Positions 22,691-33,857 of a stretch of DNA of 64,000 nt are shown one piece after another; position 1 is the stretch's first letter, and the number at the start of each line of letters is the position of its first letter. Position numbers and translations under genes: made by a program. Under the pieces are notes generated by a model that saw nothing but the letters and a program-made list of their open reading frames with translations, did not search any database and was not told where the DNA came from. Location of the stretch: contig NC_072801.1 in NCBI RefSeq assembly GCF_028583425.1, positions 14,590,001 to 14,654,000 of the forward strand. Reading direction: 5' to 3'. Source of the stretch: Eublepharis macularius (lineage: Eukaryota > Chordata > Lepidosauria > Squamata > Eublepharidae).

Positions 22691-25600
22691 AAAATACTGA
22701 AGCACAACATAATCAATTCTAGGACTAACATTAGACAACATGGAGCACTGGTGGTACATGGGAGTACATATTTAAAGCAGCTATGTAAGGCAATATAGTG
22801 ATGAAATCTATGGTCCCGAACTCATTAGCGAAGCATCTAAGACCCCATCCCTACAATACAGGCCCCCCCCCCCATTTGAGTAAAAACCCTTTTTGAATAG
22901 TTCGGTTTTGCATTGTTAGAGTCAGGCAGGCTAGAGTTGGAGGCTTTTCAAATTGAAAACTTCGAGGGGGTTAACTTTAGCATCCTCCTGCTGCCCCTGC
23001 CTATGTTCAAGGCCCCTCACCCTGGCACCAAGGACATTTCTCCCTCCTGTTCTTCTGAATTAGCACTGAATGGCTGAGGCAGTTCTTGTTTCATCCCATG
23101 TTTTTTAAACCCTCCTCCAAAAAACACTATTTAGGTAGGTAGGTAGGGTGTGTGTGAGTGTGTCATCAGTTCACAGTCTACTTATGGCAACCCAGGAAGG
23201 GTGTTTACTTAGGGCAGAACAAAGTGAAGCTGAGTGCAGATGAGCTGGAGGCCCTGCTGGTTGGGGAGGCTGATGTTTTGGAGGGATTGGGTCCTCTCGT
23301 CTTGAAGGGAGGTGGCCTTTGCAGAGCAGACCAAGAGCTTGGGTGCTCACGAACCTTCTCTTGCTATGAAAGATACGGTCCCTTTTAGTGGCCAAGAGGG
23401 CTTTATGTTAGCCGCACCTGGTTTACCAAGTCTCTTGTATTCCTTAAGTAGGGTGTTGGTTACGGAAGTTTTGGCGAGCTGCCAGGATTCCTTTTTACTT
23501 GTGTCAAGTGATAAGGAAATACTGAGAGCCGCGCCTGGTGATCTGTGTCAATCATTCAGTGATTTATACACATCATAAGTGCCTGAGTGTTGAAGAGATA
23601 CACACAAAGGGTTGCCTACCTGCTTAATCTCTTAAATTAATCTCTCCGTCTTCATGTAGCAAACCGTTTTATTGCAGACTTCTGTTTCGTAATCTTTTCG
23701 TCTCGCTGTGATTTATGGTTGCTGCATCATGATAAGGCTTCCAAAGGTAGTTTCTGAAATCTGATTGCTTGAAAATTGCTTCAAGGGGGGATGAAAAAAG
23801 AGTGCCGCATGAATGCTCTAAAAAGGGTAAGCTTTTCAGGAAGTTGATGTTGTTGATTGTCACTCAGTGGAGGGTGGGGTTTGCTTCCAGGTCATGTGTG
23901 AAATCGATCCTTGAGGAATATTCTGAAGGAAAAACAGATTCACTTTCGTCCACTTGTATTGTGTGTTGTGATGTGCTATTCTGACCATGTTTGGCATAAC
24001 CCCCAAACCTGTTATTAGTCTCCTCCATGGTTTTGGGATGTTCTGTCTGTTTATATGTTTTTGTTGAGTTATATTATGTGTGTACACTTCAAAACATTTC
24101 CATATTTAAAATGTTTGACGGGGATCCTATATGGGTGGAGAGGCAGCACAGAATTGTTTTAAGTAAATAAATAAAATATTCGGCCACGAGCCCCATCAAA
24201 AATGTAGTGGGGTGCCAATTTCTCATTTACAGTTGTATTTGTGATTGCATATATTCCTTTCCAAGCAAATTTTTAATTCAGCTAAGAGGCTTAGGCCCAC
24301 CTAACAACATGGTGCCAATTTCTCTCTCTCATATTTACTTGTATGTGTGTGTTTGAGTATATTTCTTACAAAATTAAGATCTAAGGTGGTACTGAATGAG
24401 GCTGTTTTGTGACTCCTGGGACAGTTTGGCATACTGTATTGTTTTAATTAATTTTAGTAACCTATATAAACTGTGATAAGGGATTTAATTGTTTGTTAGT
24501 CAATGTTTGGTGAATTGTGACGGCCTATGGCTATAGACAATAAACTCTTTTGACTTTGACTTCACAAAATTAAAAACTCTATAAGGGCTTAATCCTGGAA
24601 ACCTTGACTTTGCCCTATGAACTCAGTAACCGCTGGCAGTTCTGCCTGTTGTGTCTCCTCCTGCTTTATGAGACTGGGGGTTGCTGACCCTTTGAGAGCT
24701 GACTGTTTACTAACATTCTGTTGTGGACAGTCCACTGCCCTGTGCTTAGGACCGCAGTGTGTGCCTTCCTCTTGCGTGGTGGTAGAGTGGCTCATCTTCA
24801 GCTGCTCCTGCTTTTTCCCTCTCGTCTCCCCCCTCCCAGTCAGCTCCCCCTCCCCCACATACTATATGCCCACTGTATCGAGGGCAAAGCTGCCATTGGT
24901 AGCTTTGCAGCAACTAAGATGCATTGTAAGGGGAGAGTCCCAATGCATTAGTGCTGGTCTCTCGGGGCTCGTGTGGATGAGCTTCACTTGGTTCATTAGT
25001 CTCTGCCATCTGCGGATCCCAAATCCAATCCTGTATCTGCCTCCAGGGTCCTGGAATGGTGCACCTTCTGGACTAATTACATCTGGTGTTTGAACAGCAA
25101 TCTGGCAATTTCCAAGAGCCAGCTAGACTGGCTTTTATAGAAATCTAGTTAATAATACTTTATTTCTGTCAGCCTAAATGGCTCGTTCAGAAGAAGCTTC
25201 TCCTGGTAGTCACAGCAGTGAGTCTTCATGTAGGGACTTGACACAATTGGATTTTTTTTTTTAAAAAAATGGCCTTTTTAGCAGTTTACATGAACAAAAG
25301 CCATCTTCCTAATTAAAGGATACTGACTCGTGTAATTCATATGCTTCTTCAGTGCTTGAGGTGGCTTGAAGCAAAGTTAAACTCTCAATACCCCTTATAA
25401 ACATTGAAAGCAGAAGTGACATCTTGAGTAAAAAATTCCCAAACCAGCCACAAATTAAGCACACAGCCTAGCTGATCTCCCTGTGCCCTTTCTAAACAGA
25501 AAAGTTTGCAGCTCCTCCGAAAGGCTTCAGGGTTACTTTTCAGTGGACTTCCTCTGGGTGGGCCATTTCACAAGGAGAGTTGCCCGCTCTCAAGGGTGGA

Positions 25601-26070
25601 ACATGGAGGGAAACACTAGTTTCAGATTGGTGGGGAGGACGGAGAGAAGCAGTCATTTAGATTCGGAGCTATGAGGGGCTTCTGAGATAAAAAGCAGCAC
25701 CATTGGGCTTGGAGGCTCAACTGATTGGCCAGCTCCTGCAGAATTAGTTGCCTCTGAGAAGCAAGCAGCGGCATTTTGCACCAGCTGAAACACCCGCTGT
25801 GTCTTCAGGGGCAGCCCATACAGTGTGCTGTGCAGCAGTCAATCCTGGGGTTTATATAGCCTTGAATTATGGGGGAGAAGTTTCTTCAAGAAGCTAAACA
25901 GCCAACACAATTCGTGTCATTGATTGAAGGTCCGGTTTATCAAATCTGCTCCCTGAACGTTAAGGCGCACAGGTCTAGGAAGTGCCTTGGCTATGAACCT
26001 GTTGTGCTAGCAAGGCCATGGGTGACGCATAAAGAAGCTGTTCCTAGAGCATGCCTGAAAAGCCCTGACT
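22691..26070 (+). other. RAB40C: RAB40C intron 2, repeat-poor stretch
   Basis: About 3.4 kb with no exon recognised. A SINE-tail-like fragment lies near 23155-23200 and a LINE-like 3' end at 24430-24562. Part of 25690-25860 ('ttttgcaccagctgaaac...gtgctgtgcagcagtcaat') looks like an old interspersed repeat. Confidence 0.4.
24430..24562 (+). repeat. LINE-like 3' end (family unsure)
   Basis: The block ends 'gacaataaactcttttgact' followed by a repeated 'tttgact', the look of a non-LTR element 3' end with a short repeat tail. No coding part is attached. Confidence 0.35.
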
Positions 26071-26230
26071 AGCCTGAGATTCTCAGAGCTCAGACGCTAA
26101 GCAGGACCAGTCATGTTTAGTAGGTTGATGGAAGACCTGGGCTTCTGTGCATGGGAAGGAGCTGGCAAACCACCTCTGCTCATCTCTTGCCTTGCGATTT
26201 GATGGCACTTAATTGTTACTAATTAGAGCA
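26068..26230 (+). repeat. 5S-rRNA-derived SINE (SINE3 type)
   Basis: The head 'gctaagcaggaccagtcatg...tagtaggttgatggaagacc' follows the internal promoter half of 5S rRNA ('gctaagcagggtcgggcc...tagtacttggatgggagacc'). The body then has 'ggcaaaccacctctgctcatctcttgcc'. 5S-derived SINEs are known from lizards. A further tail-only piece of this type lies at about 26578-26625. Confidence 0.75.
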
Positions 26231-28751
26231 CGTAGCCTTCCATGCCACTGAAGCAGCAGCTCCAGGTTGCTTATTGAATGAAATGCAGAGCTGGGTGTCA
26301 TTGGTGTATTGCTGAATCCTGGCTCCTGTCAGTCTTGCCCAAGAAGCTTTGAGCAGATGTCAAACCAGGAAGTAACAATGGTCCCCCCCCCCTCCCCACA
26401 CACACACACACTTCACCAGTGCTTTGTTCTCTAAATTCAAGCTGGGCTTTCCTTGGACGCTCATAGCAGGTTGAGCTTTCCTGATCTCTAATACAGAATA
26501 TAGCATACCGGAAGCCCAGTCAATGATTTGGGGGGGATATTTGAAGCTGCTAATGATAGGATGTTTTGGAGATCATTAATTCATAGGGTCCACCATAAGT
26601 TGGAAGCAGCTTGATGGCACATAGCTCATATACACATTTGAAGTCAGTTTGGGCACTTGACCATTTCTGTCCTTGGCTATGTATCTATCCTCTGCCTGCT
26701 GTCTCTGTCCCTTTGGCCTTCTCTTTCACCTTATTCTTTGGACCCCACCCTCTTTTCCTGTCCTCCTTTCTCTCTCTTATTCTTGGCTGGTACAGTTTGC
26801 CAAAAGATAAATTCCTTGCTGTGTGTGGGTTTGAGAATGCATGCATGAATTTTTCCGAAGAATGAAATGCTGGTGAGCTTCCCATGCGAACTGCATTTTG
26901 GGATTATCTCATACGTACTGCAATGTGTGAAATGCAGCGTAGCTAATAGTGAGCAGACTGGATCAAAGTACCTAGCTGAACAGGCTTCCGTTGGTCATTG
27001 GTTTGGTGACCATTACCCTGTTGATCATTTAGGTCAGTCTGAAAGGCTTGCTGGGAATTGAGATGATTGCTTGGGTGAGGCAAGGCCACAAGAATATTGG
27101 GCTTGCTGGGAATTGTGGCTCCCAGGCTGGCTGAAGGGGGGAATGAGTGAGTATGACCAACTTCTGAGGAGTCAATATTGGCTTAGTGTTATTAGTTCCC
27201 CTTTGAATTGTAAGCGTGACTGGAGGAGCAGCAGGGTTGGAATGTAACCGAATGAAGCCAGAAACAACCCTGACCGGTTTTCCAGGTTTTACCAGTGAAG
27301 CAGGAGGCAGTCCTTGGTGCTGAATGTAGTGCCTGCATTCCTGCCTTGTCCTCCAAATACGTAGTTAGCAAAATAGGATGTCTTGGAAAGGAGACATGGG
27401 TGGATGAGCAGGGGCCAGTTTTGACTGCTTTTTTAAACTATCATATTTTAAGTCATAGAAAAGGGAGTAAAGAAAATTGGCCACTGGGGAGCATCTTCTT
27501 AATATCAAAACTGAGATTGAGGTAGAGGCCCATAAGATTCATAATGGACAAAAGGAAGTGCCAGTTTGCAGAAACATAATTTATATAATTCGTTCTCTCA
27601 GAGTGTAGTGATGGCCAGGAGCTTAGATGGATTTTAAAAATGATTGTCACAAAACGCAGGGAACCTCGGCGTTTAATCCCCAAACCTCCAACGCTTAGAG
27701 TGTACCACTGCAAATAATACACTTGGACACTAAGCATCTTTTTGGAAAACATTTTCAAAATGAAAATGTAAACCACTTAATATAGGACCAAAGTTTCATC
27801 TGTTTTCCATTAGACAGGCTCGCATCGGTTTACATCGGTACAGGCTGCATATAAATACTTCTAGTGGGCATTATTTATTTATTTATATTCCTCCCTTCTC
27901 ACTGCGGTGAAAATATCAGTTACAAATCTGAGATGTCAACAAGCAAATGTCAGTAGGTGGTGTCCCATAAATCTTCCCATTTTGACAGGAAGCTGTTTTG
28001 TTGCGTGCCTGTTCTATAATCTTTTATTGGGTGGTGGGGACTTGCTTTTAATCACTCTGGATCAGCCTGGATCTCTTCAGTCCTCTAAAGCATTTGGTCA
28101 CTGGGGAAAAGATTAAAGAATGGTTATTCAGCGGGCAAGATCCTCTGAACAGTGGACAGCTAAAGGCTGCCAGGAAACCCACAGGGAGGTCACGAAGGCA
28201 ACGGCGTTTCTTACACATTTTGACAGAAAAGCTTACCTTCAGATCTCTCTTCGTTAATAGATATCTATATATGATATTTATTTGTTTCTGCATTTTATTC
28301 CACCTTTCTTTCCCAATGGGCACCCAAAGCAGCTTACATCATTCTTCTTTCCTCCATTTTACGTTTGTAAACAACTGATGATTTCTCTAGGAGATGGTTA
28401 TACATGTTAGCGGATTTTGCATTTATGTGAATTGTTATTAGTTGCCATTATGAGAAATTGCATGAAGTTTTCGTCCTTTGGTAAAGGGTATATGGTTTTG
28501 TTTTAAAATGGTATTTTAGGAAATGGGTGCATATGTATCTCCAAGCACGCTGATGACAGCAGGCATTCTGTACGTTGAGGTTTCTTATTTTTTTTTAAGG
28601 GTTAGACGTGTGTATGGAGATTTGGTCTGTGGTTAGTAGCTAGTATAAGTTGAGGCTCAATGAGAAAGGTGGACTATAACTGACATAAACAAAATAAATA
28701 AATAAATGAAACGTCCATGTTCAGAACCTCTGAATGCAAGATACTTATGGG
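26231..28751 (+). other. RAB40C: RAB40C intron 2, stretch with old repeat pieces
   Basis: No exon recognised. A short C/CA-run microsatellite lies at 26382-26411. Repeat pieces of the 22498-22690 type occur at 27868-27905, 28268-28345 and 28650-28710. Confidence 0.4.
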
Positions 28752-29070
28752 CAGGGCTTTTTTTCTGGGAAAAGAGGTGGTGGAACTCAAGACCACAGAA
28801 TGACATCACTTTGGGTCAGCTGGAACAAGGGGGGAGTTTTTTAAAGTTTAAATCGACCTTGGCGAAAATGTTCACATGGCCGGTGGCCCCGCCCCCTGAT
28901 CTCCAGACAGAGGGGAGTTGAGATTACCCTCTGTGCTGCTCTAGCGGCATGGAGAGCAATCTAAACTCCACTCTGTCTGGAGATCAGGGGGCGGGGCCAC
29001 CGGCCATGTGAACATTTTCAAGAGGTGCTGGAACTCTGTTCCCCCGCATTCCCCCTGAAAAAAAGCCCTG
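28752..29070 (+). mobile_element. Fold-back hAT-type MITE, copy 3 (longest, 319 bp)
   Basis: It starts cagggctttttttct and ends aaaaaaagccctg, with a perfect 8-bp target duplication cttatggg (28744-28751 and 29071-29078). The inner arms form a long hairpin centred near 28945. It keeps an extra outer arm segment (about 28770-28870) that copies 2 and 4 lack, so it is nearest to the parent. There is no coding capacity. The 8-bp duplication and CAGGG end fit the hAT superfamily. Confidence 0.9.
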
Positions 29071-29589
29071 CTTATGGGTCAAACAGTATAGGAAGGGCTG
29101 TTGCCTACATGTCCTGCTAGTGGGTTTCCGGGAGGCTTTTAGCTACCCACAGTTGGAAGTAGGAAGCAGAAGAAACTCAACATTAGCAGGATCCAGCTGG
29201 GCTGCCCTCTTGGTCTCCGGATTAGCGCCAGGAGCCCTTCACAACTGTGTCTGTAAACTGGTCTTCTAAATGCTGAAAGCAATGTTGGGACTGGCTTTCA
29301 TATGCTACAGTCACTTCTGTAGTTGGCACTGATATATTGATGAAGATGGTGATGCTTCTGTGGCTTGCTTTAGGACGGGATGCATCCTACGGGTTGGTTT
29401 CTTCAGCTGGTTTCCTCGAGGCCAGTGCTCCAAGCCAGGCTTATGCAAGTGCATCAGCCTTGTATGACAGTCCATGGGGGTGGGGGCTGTTGGGTCTCAG
29501 TAACTTCTCGGTTTCTTCTGCCTGTTTCAGGGAATGCAAAAATGAGCCAGGCATGTGAGCAAGTTCCAACACACAGCTGCTGGGTCATG

Positions 29590-29705
29590 GTTTTCCTGTG
29601 TCTGAAGAAGGGAGATTCGACTCTCAGAAGCTTGTACCCTGAAAATCTTACTGGTCTCTAAGGTGGACTCAGTCTAGCTGTTCTACTGCTGACCAACACA
29701 GCTAC
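29590..29705 (+). repeat. R1 tail repeat
   Basis: Contains 'tctgaagaagggagattcga', 'agaagcttgtaccctgaaaa', 'tggtctctaaggtgg' and 'gaccaacacagctactta', the ordered blocks of the R1 family. Further copies are at 11890-13540 (split) and 47735-47830, with a minus-strand copy near 45938-46020. Confidence 0.6.
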
Positions 29706-30847
29706 TTACCTGACATTATGGTTTTCATGGAACGTCTTGTTTGGACAGGCCTGCTGTAAACCATCATGTCAGCTTCGAAGTGGTTTGTAGGTTGCCTGCA
29801 GGCAGAGAGAAAGAATCCACTTTGATTGTATTTTTGGGTTCCATTTTTAAGCATTTGGTTTAACTTCTCAGTTTGACACCGCCAGTGTTTAAACAGATGA
29901 CGTGTGGATGTCTCACTGGCGTGTGATAATGTTCTCCAGATATCCCACTATATGTGTTTCTGGGAATTCTGACCCCATCAGATTCCCAAATGCATGTAAG
30001 CCGTGTTAGGTCTGGCCAAAAAAATGCCAACCATGCTGCTGTTTCTCACTGTAGAGATGTCTTGAAACAAGAGCGTGGGAGAGAGAATGAGGGTTTCAAG
30101 TACTAGAGAACTGAACAATGGTAATTGTCTTATAAGCCTCTGGGAGATAGCACCATCTAGCGGTAAAGTATCACACTAGCTACGCATTGTGGATCACTTG
30201 TATGAAAAGGTGACAGTTCTCCTGTGTAAACTGCATGAGGGCAGCTGAGCTCTATTTCACCTTACAAACTTGTCTGAACTTGCTTGAAGGTTTCCAGAAA
30301 TGAACTGATAACTGTCAATAAAGCATTGCTCCTTTACAAAAAGATTAAAATGTGTAATATACACATCTTAAAATTAAAACTGTGATTGTTCGTAGAAGCC
30401 AGTAGAGTATGTGAGGTTTTGGAATGGGAGGAAGTGAATGTGGACCTCAGTGGCCTAGGAGGAAGCCTGCCCAATGGAGTTGAAAGGTGTGGCGATTAGG
30501 TGTTTAAGAGCTTGCTGTGAAATGCCCGTCTTTGCTGTCCTGAAAGTTCGCTCAGTAAGGATTCTGCACAGAGGCTGCATTATGGGATAAATCAAAGGTG
30601 TGGCCTTTGCTAACAGTTCTGCCATAAGGACTGAGGGGAGGGGAAACTTCTAAACCTGCTGTAACTTTTCTTGTAGTTGCTAGACTTTATAATGTACTAA
30701 ACTCTTGAATGCTTGTGATTTCTGACCTGCCCAGACAGCAGCCGAAATGCTAACATTTGAAGAAGTCAGGGCACTGAAAATGTGCTGCCAATCCTGTGAA
30801 TCTGAAATATTTCTTCAGCTCCAGCTTGGTTCCTCTAGAAACTGGAA

Positions 30848-31030
30848 GAGTTTCTCTCTTTGCTAGTATATATCACAGCATTGATGCTGTGATATATACT
30901 AGCAAAGAGAGAAACTCTTCTAGCATTGATGCTGTGATATATACTAGCAAAGAGAGAAACTCTTCTAGCATTGATGCTGTGATATATACTAGCAAAGAGA
31001 GAAACTCTTCTAGCGTTGATGCTGTGATAG
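30848..31030. repeat. 45-bp minisatellite with hairpin at its left edge
   Basis: Units start at 30878, 30923 and 30968, with a partial fourth at 31013. Each unit is 45 bases and nearly identical. The left flank (30848-30880) is the reverse complement of the unit's core, making a perfect hairpin of about 33-base arms around 'tga'. As 45 is divisible by three, a frame here repeats IDAVIYTSKERNSSS; this is taken as chance. Confidence 0.9.
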
Positions 31031-31216
31031 CTGCAAAAATGTAGCTTTCCACATGGGAGGGATCATAAAAGTTATGTGGAGCCTTTGAAAACAGTTCATA
31101 TAAAATGGAAAAGCCCTCCCCCCCCTTTTTGGTGACAACTTTTGAATTTAGTTGTTTGATTTTACTGTACTTTATACGGTACTGTGGTCTTGCATATCAA
31201 TACAGTGCCTCTATAC

Positions 31217-31365
31217 CAGTGATGGTGAACCTTTTTGAGCCCGAGTGCCCAAACTGCAACACAAAACCAACTTATTTATTTCAAAGTGCCAGCACTGCAA
31301 TTAAACCTGAATACTGAGGTTTTAATTAAGAAAAAACAACTCATACAGTTGTCCCAACTAATTAA

Positions 31366-31423
<58 letters not shown>

Positions 31424-31524
31424 ACTCACTCACTCACTCACTCACTCACTCAGGAGCCACGAATGAAAGTAAAGCAAGTTAAATCAAAGCAGTTTGCCCT
31501 TCTTTAGACCAGCAGCCCTGCTTG

Positions 31525-31591
<67 letters not shown>

Positions 31592-31915
31592 ACTCACTCA
31601 CTCAAGAGCCACAACTGAAAGTAAAGCAAGTTAAATCAAAGCAGCTTACTCTTCTTTAGAATGCCAGCCCCAGCAGCCTGGCTGCTGCCTCCGCTTCCTG
31701 CTGCTAAAGAGACGGGCAGCAGGGAGGCAGCCTTGAGAAAAAGGAATCACGTGGGCAGGGCCAAAACCCATGTGATCTCTGTTCAGAACGCCGTTCCAGG
31801 CGTTCCTCCTCCAAATGAACCCTGGAACTAGCGATCTGGTGACTTGGCTGTTGTGCCCACAGAGAGGGCTCTGCGTGCCAGCTGTGGCACGCGTGCCATA
31901 GGTTCGCCATCGCTG
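31217..31915 (+). mobile_element. hAT-type nonautonomous element with microsatellites inside
   Basis: Terminal inverted repeats cagtgatggtgaacc and (reversed) cagcgatggcgaacc are flanked by a perfect 8-bp target duplication ctctatac (31209-31216 and 31916-31923). The interior holds two related segments in tandem, each with a (CT)n then (CACT)n array (31369-31452 and 31529-31604) followed by a 'gagccac...gaaagtaaagcaagttaaatcaaagcag' stretch. No transposase is encoded. Confidence 0.9.
31369..31604. repeat. Paired (CT)n(CACT)n microsatellites
   Basis: Two arrays: CT 31369-31419 with CACT 31418-31452, and CT 31529-31587 with CACT 31586-31604. The segment between them is repeated after the second array, so the pair arose by duplication. 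Confidence 0.9.
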
Positions 31916-31944
31916 CTCTATACCCTTTTCATTGGCTTTCCAGA

Positions 31945-32036
31945 TTTGCTGGTTGGCCACTGTGTGAGACAGGATGCTGGGCTGGGTGGCCCAGTGGTCT
32001 GATCCAGCAGAACTCTTCTTGTAGGCTCTTGTGTTT
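31945..32036 (+). repeat. CR1/L3-like LINE 3' fragment
   Basis: 'gacaggatgctgggctgggtggcccagtggtctgatccagcag' type blocks match the end of the fragment at 39815-40091. It is old and truncated. Confidence 0.5.
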
Positions 32037-33305
32037 ACTCCCTTAAGGCCAGGCTTGCACCTCCCAACTCTGCGTCATAGTGGCTCCCTGCAGTGCAACC
32101 GCATTGGGTCTCTGTAGAGTTTTTAGCAACTTCATACCACTCAAGTCTAGCACCTCCGCGCTGCTGCTTCTCCAGGCGGATTTTTCCTGCCATGGCCCAT
32201 TCTTTATATAAAAAGCAACCTTTAATCAAGTGAGGTGTGTTTGATAGAGGTTGCACATGTAAATTTTAAGGATCTAGACTTTGTTTTAGTGAATTGGTTA
32301 CACTTTGGTTTCACTGTGAACCACGCTGCTTTATGGAAGAGAAGCTTGCCGTCATTAAAATAACAACATTGGATTGACTGTTGTGCATATGGTGGCAAGA
32401 CTTGGTTGCGGGTAGTGTGTACATGATGACTTGGTAAAATTCTGTAAGGTTATTAGAGGAAGTAGTCCTTGATCCCAGTTGCTAGCAGTCCTTTTCCTGT
32501 TAAGGTTAATAAAGTTCTAATTAGTGTACAGATTAAACATTGGGCAGACAGGAAAGGGAGGAACCAGCCGAGATCTTATTAGCACGGTGCTCCCGTCTCC
32601 TAAGGAATGTGTGATAAGGAAGAAAAAGTGCTGTCTGATCTCCATAAATTACATATGAAGTGTTGGAGTATACTTGCTGGCAACATAGCAGCCTGGTTCA
32701 AAATGTGCAACTTTTTCTCCTGAAACAGAATTTGATGTACCAGTTTTGACATGCCAGTGTCTCTTACTATTAATACAGCTCAAGTATTAATATAACTCAG
32801 GGTATAGTTTTGTGTTTTGGGCGCTGAATTGCTTTTGGCGTGGAAGTGGCTGATCACTTTTTGAGGAAGTGACAAATGATTTTGTCTTCATAACCAAGGA
32901 ATATAATGCACAAAAGCTCCAACATACAGGTCTTTGCAATAATCAGAGTTTTCCCCAGTGGGGTATATTATGTTGATTCATTGCAGCGTAGAGATTAGAG
33001 GGTTGGTACCTGGTCACACGCTGTCAGCCTAACTTATCTTACAGAATTGCTGTGACAAAATGCAGACGGGAGAACTACATCTGCTGCCCTGAACTCCATA
33101 AAGGAAAAGGGGGATAAAAATGTCTGATCAACTGGGCAAACAGATTGGGTGGAAGAATGAATGCCATGGCAAAGTGATTCAGACCCAACAAGCCTTAAGT
33201 CAGCTTAAATCTAGTCAAACCTAGACTAAGGATATAAGTGCCCTGCCCACTGAACATCTTTTAAAAACCCCTGAAAATGGACAGGAATGGATGGGCATGT
33301 GCAGA
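32037..33305 (+). other. RAB40C: RAB40C intron 2, last part
   Basis: No exon or clear repeat was recognised in about 1.3 kb. Confidence 0.4.
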
Positions 33306-33420
33306 ACATAGAATCATAGAGTTGGAAGGGGCCATACAGACCATCTAGTCCAACCCCCTGCCCAGTGAAGGATCAGCCTTAAGCCTAACATCTTCAATTC
33401 AACTTTGAACATTTGAACAA
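33306..33420 (-). repeat. CR1 LINE 3' end
   Basis: Plus strand 'catagaatcatagagttgga...accatctagtccaaccccctg' is the reverse complement of the standard CR1 3' end with its 'tctatgattctatg' tail. The fragment is only about 115 bases. Confidence 0.75.
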
Positions 33421-33796
33421 AATGGTCGTCTTTCCCTCCCCGTCAGATTCAAAAATCCTGCTTGCAATTAGCATTCCAATACTGAACTTTTTTTAGGGGG
33501 GGGGGGGAATTATCTGTTTTTATCTTGAAGGGGAGAAAAGTATGAATTAAACAGAAGTATGAATTTAAAAAAATAACCAAACTTTCTAAAGTGGACTTGT
33601 TCAGTGCTACTTTACTTTCTGTGAAACATATTACAGAATTTTTGCTCAAGATGACATTGGAAGTTATGAACACTGAAGGTTAACCTGAAGCAGCATTTTT
33701 TTAACCTCTTGGCCTTTGGCAAATTGTGTGTTTAAGGCTACTAGTGTCCCCAGGTTTTTGTGTATCGATCACAGTTCCCTGTTGTTTCTGTTGCAG

Positions 33797-33857
33797 GAAT
33801 TGACTATAAAACCACCACAATCCTCTTGGACGGCCGGAGAGTCAAACTGGAGCTGTG
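33797..33857 (+). CDS. RAB40C: RAB40C coding exon 2 of 6
   Basis: Acceptor ttgcag at 33791-33796, donor gtgagt at 33858. The 61 bases begin in phase 1 and carry residues 48-68, including the '[19 protein letters not shown]' effector-side strand. Junctions keep frame with both neighbours. Confidence 0.95.

Noticed and set aside
26068-26230. Functional 5S rRNA gene
   Set aside because: Only part of the 5S sequence is matched, with several changes, and it continues into a SINE body.
30796-31044. Frame with a repeated 15-residue unit IDAVIYTSKERNSSS
   Set aside because: It results from a 45-bp minisatellite whose length is divisible by three. No evidence of a gene.
31369-31604. CRISPR-like array
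   Set aside because: Simple (CT)n and (CACT)n tracts inside a hAT element; no spacers and a eukaryotic context.
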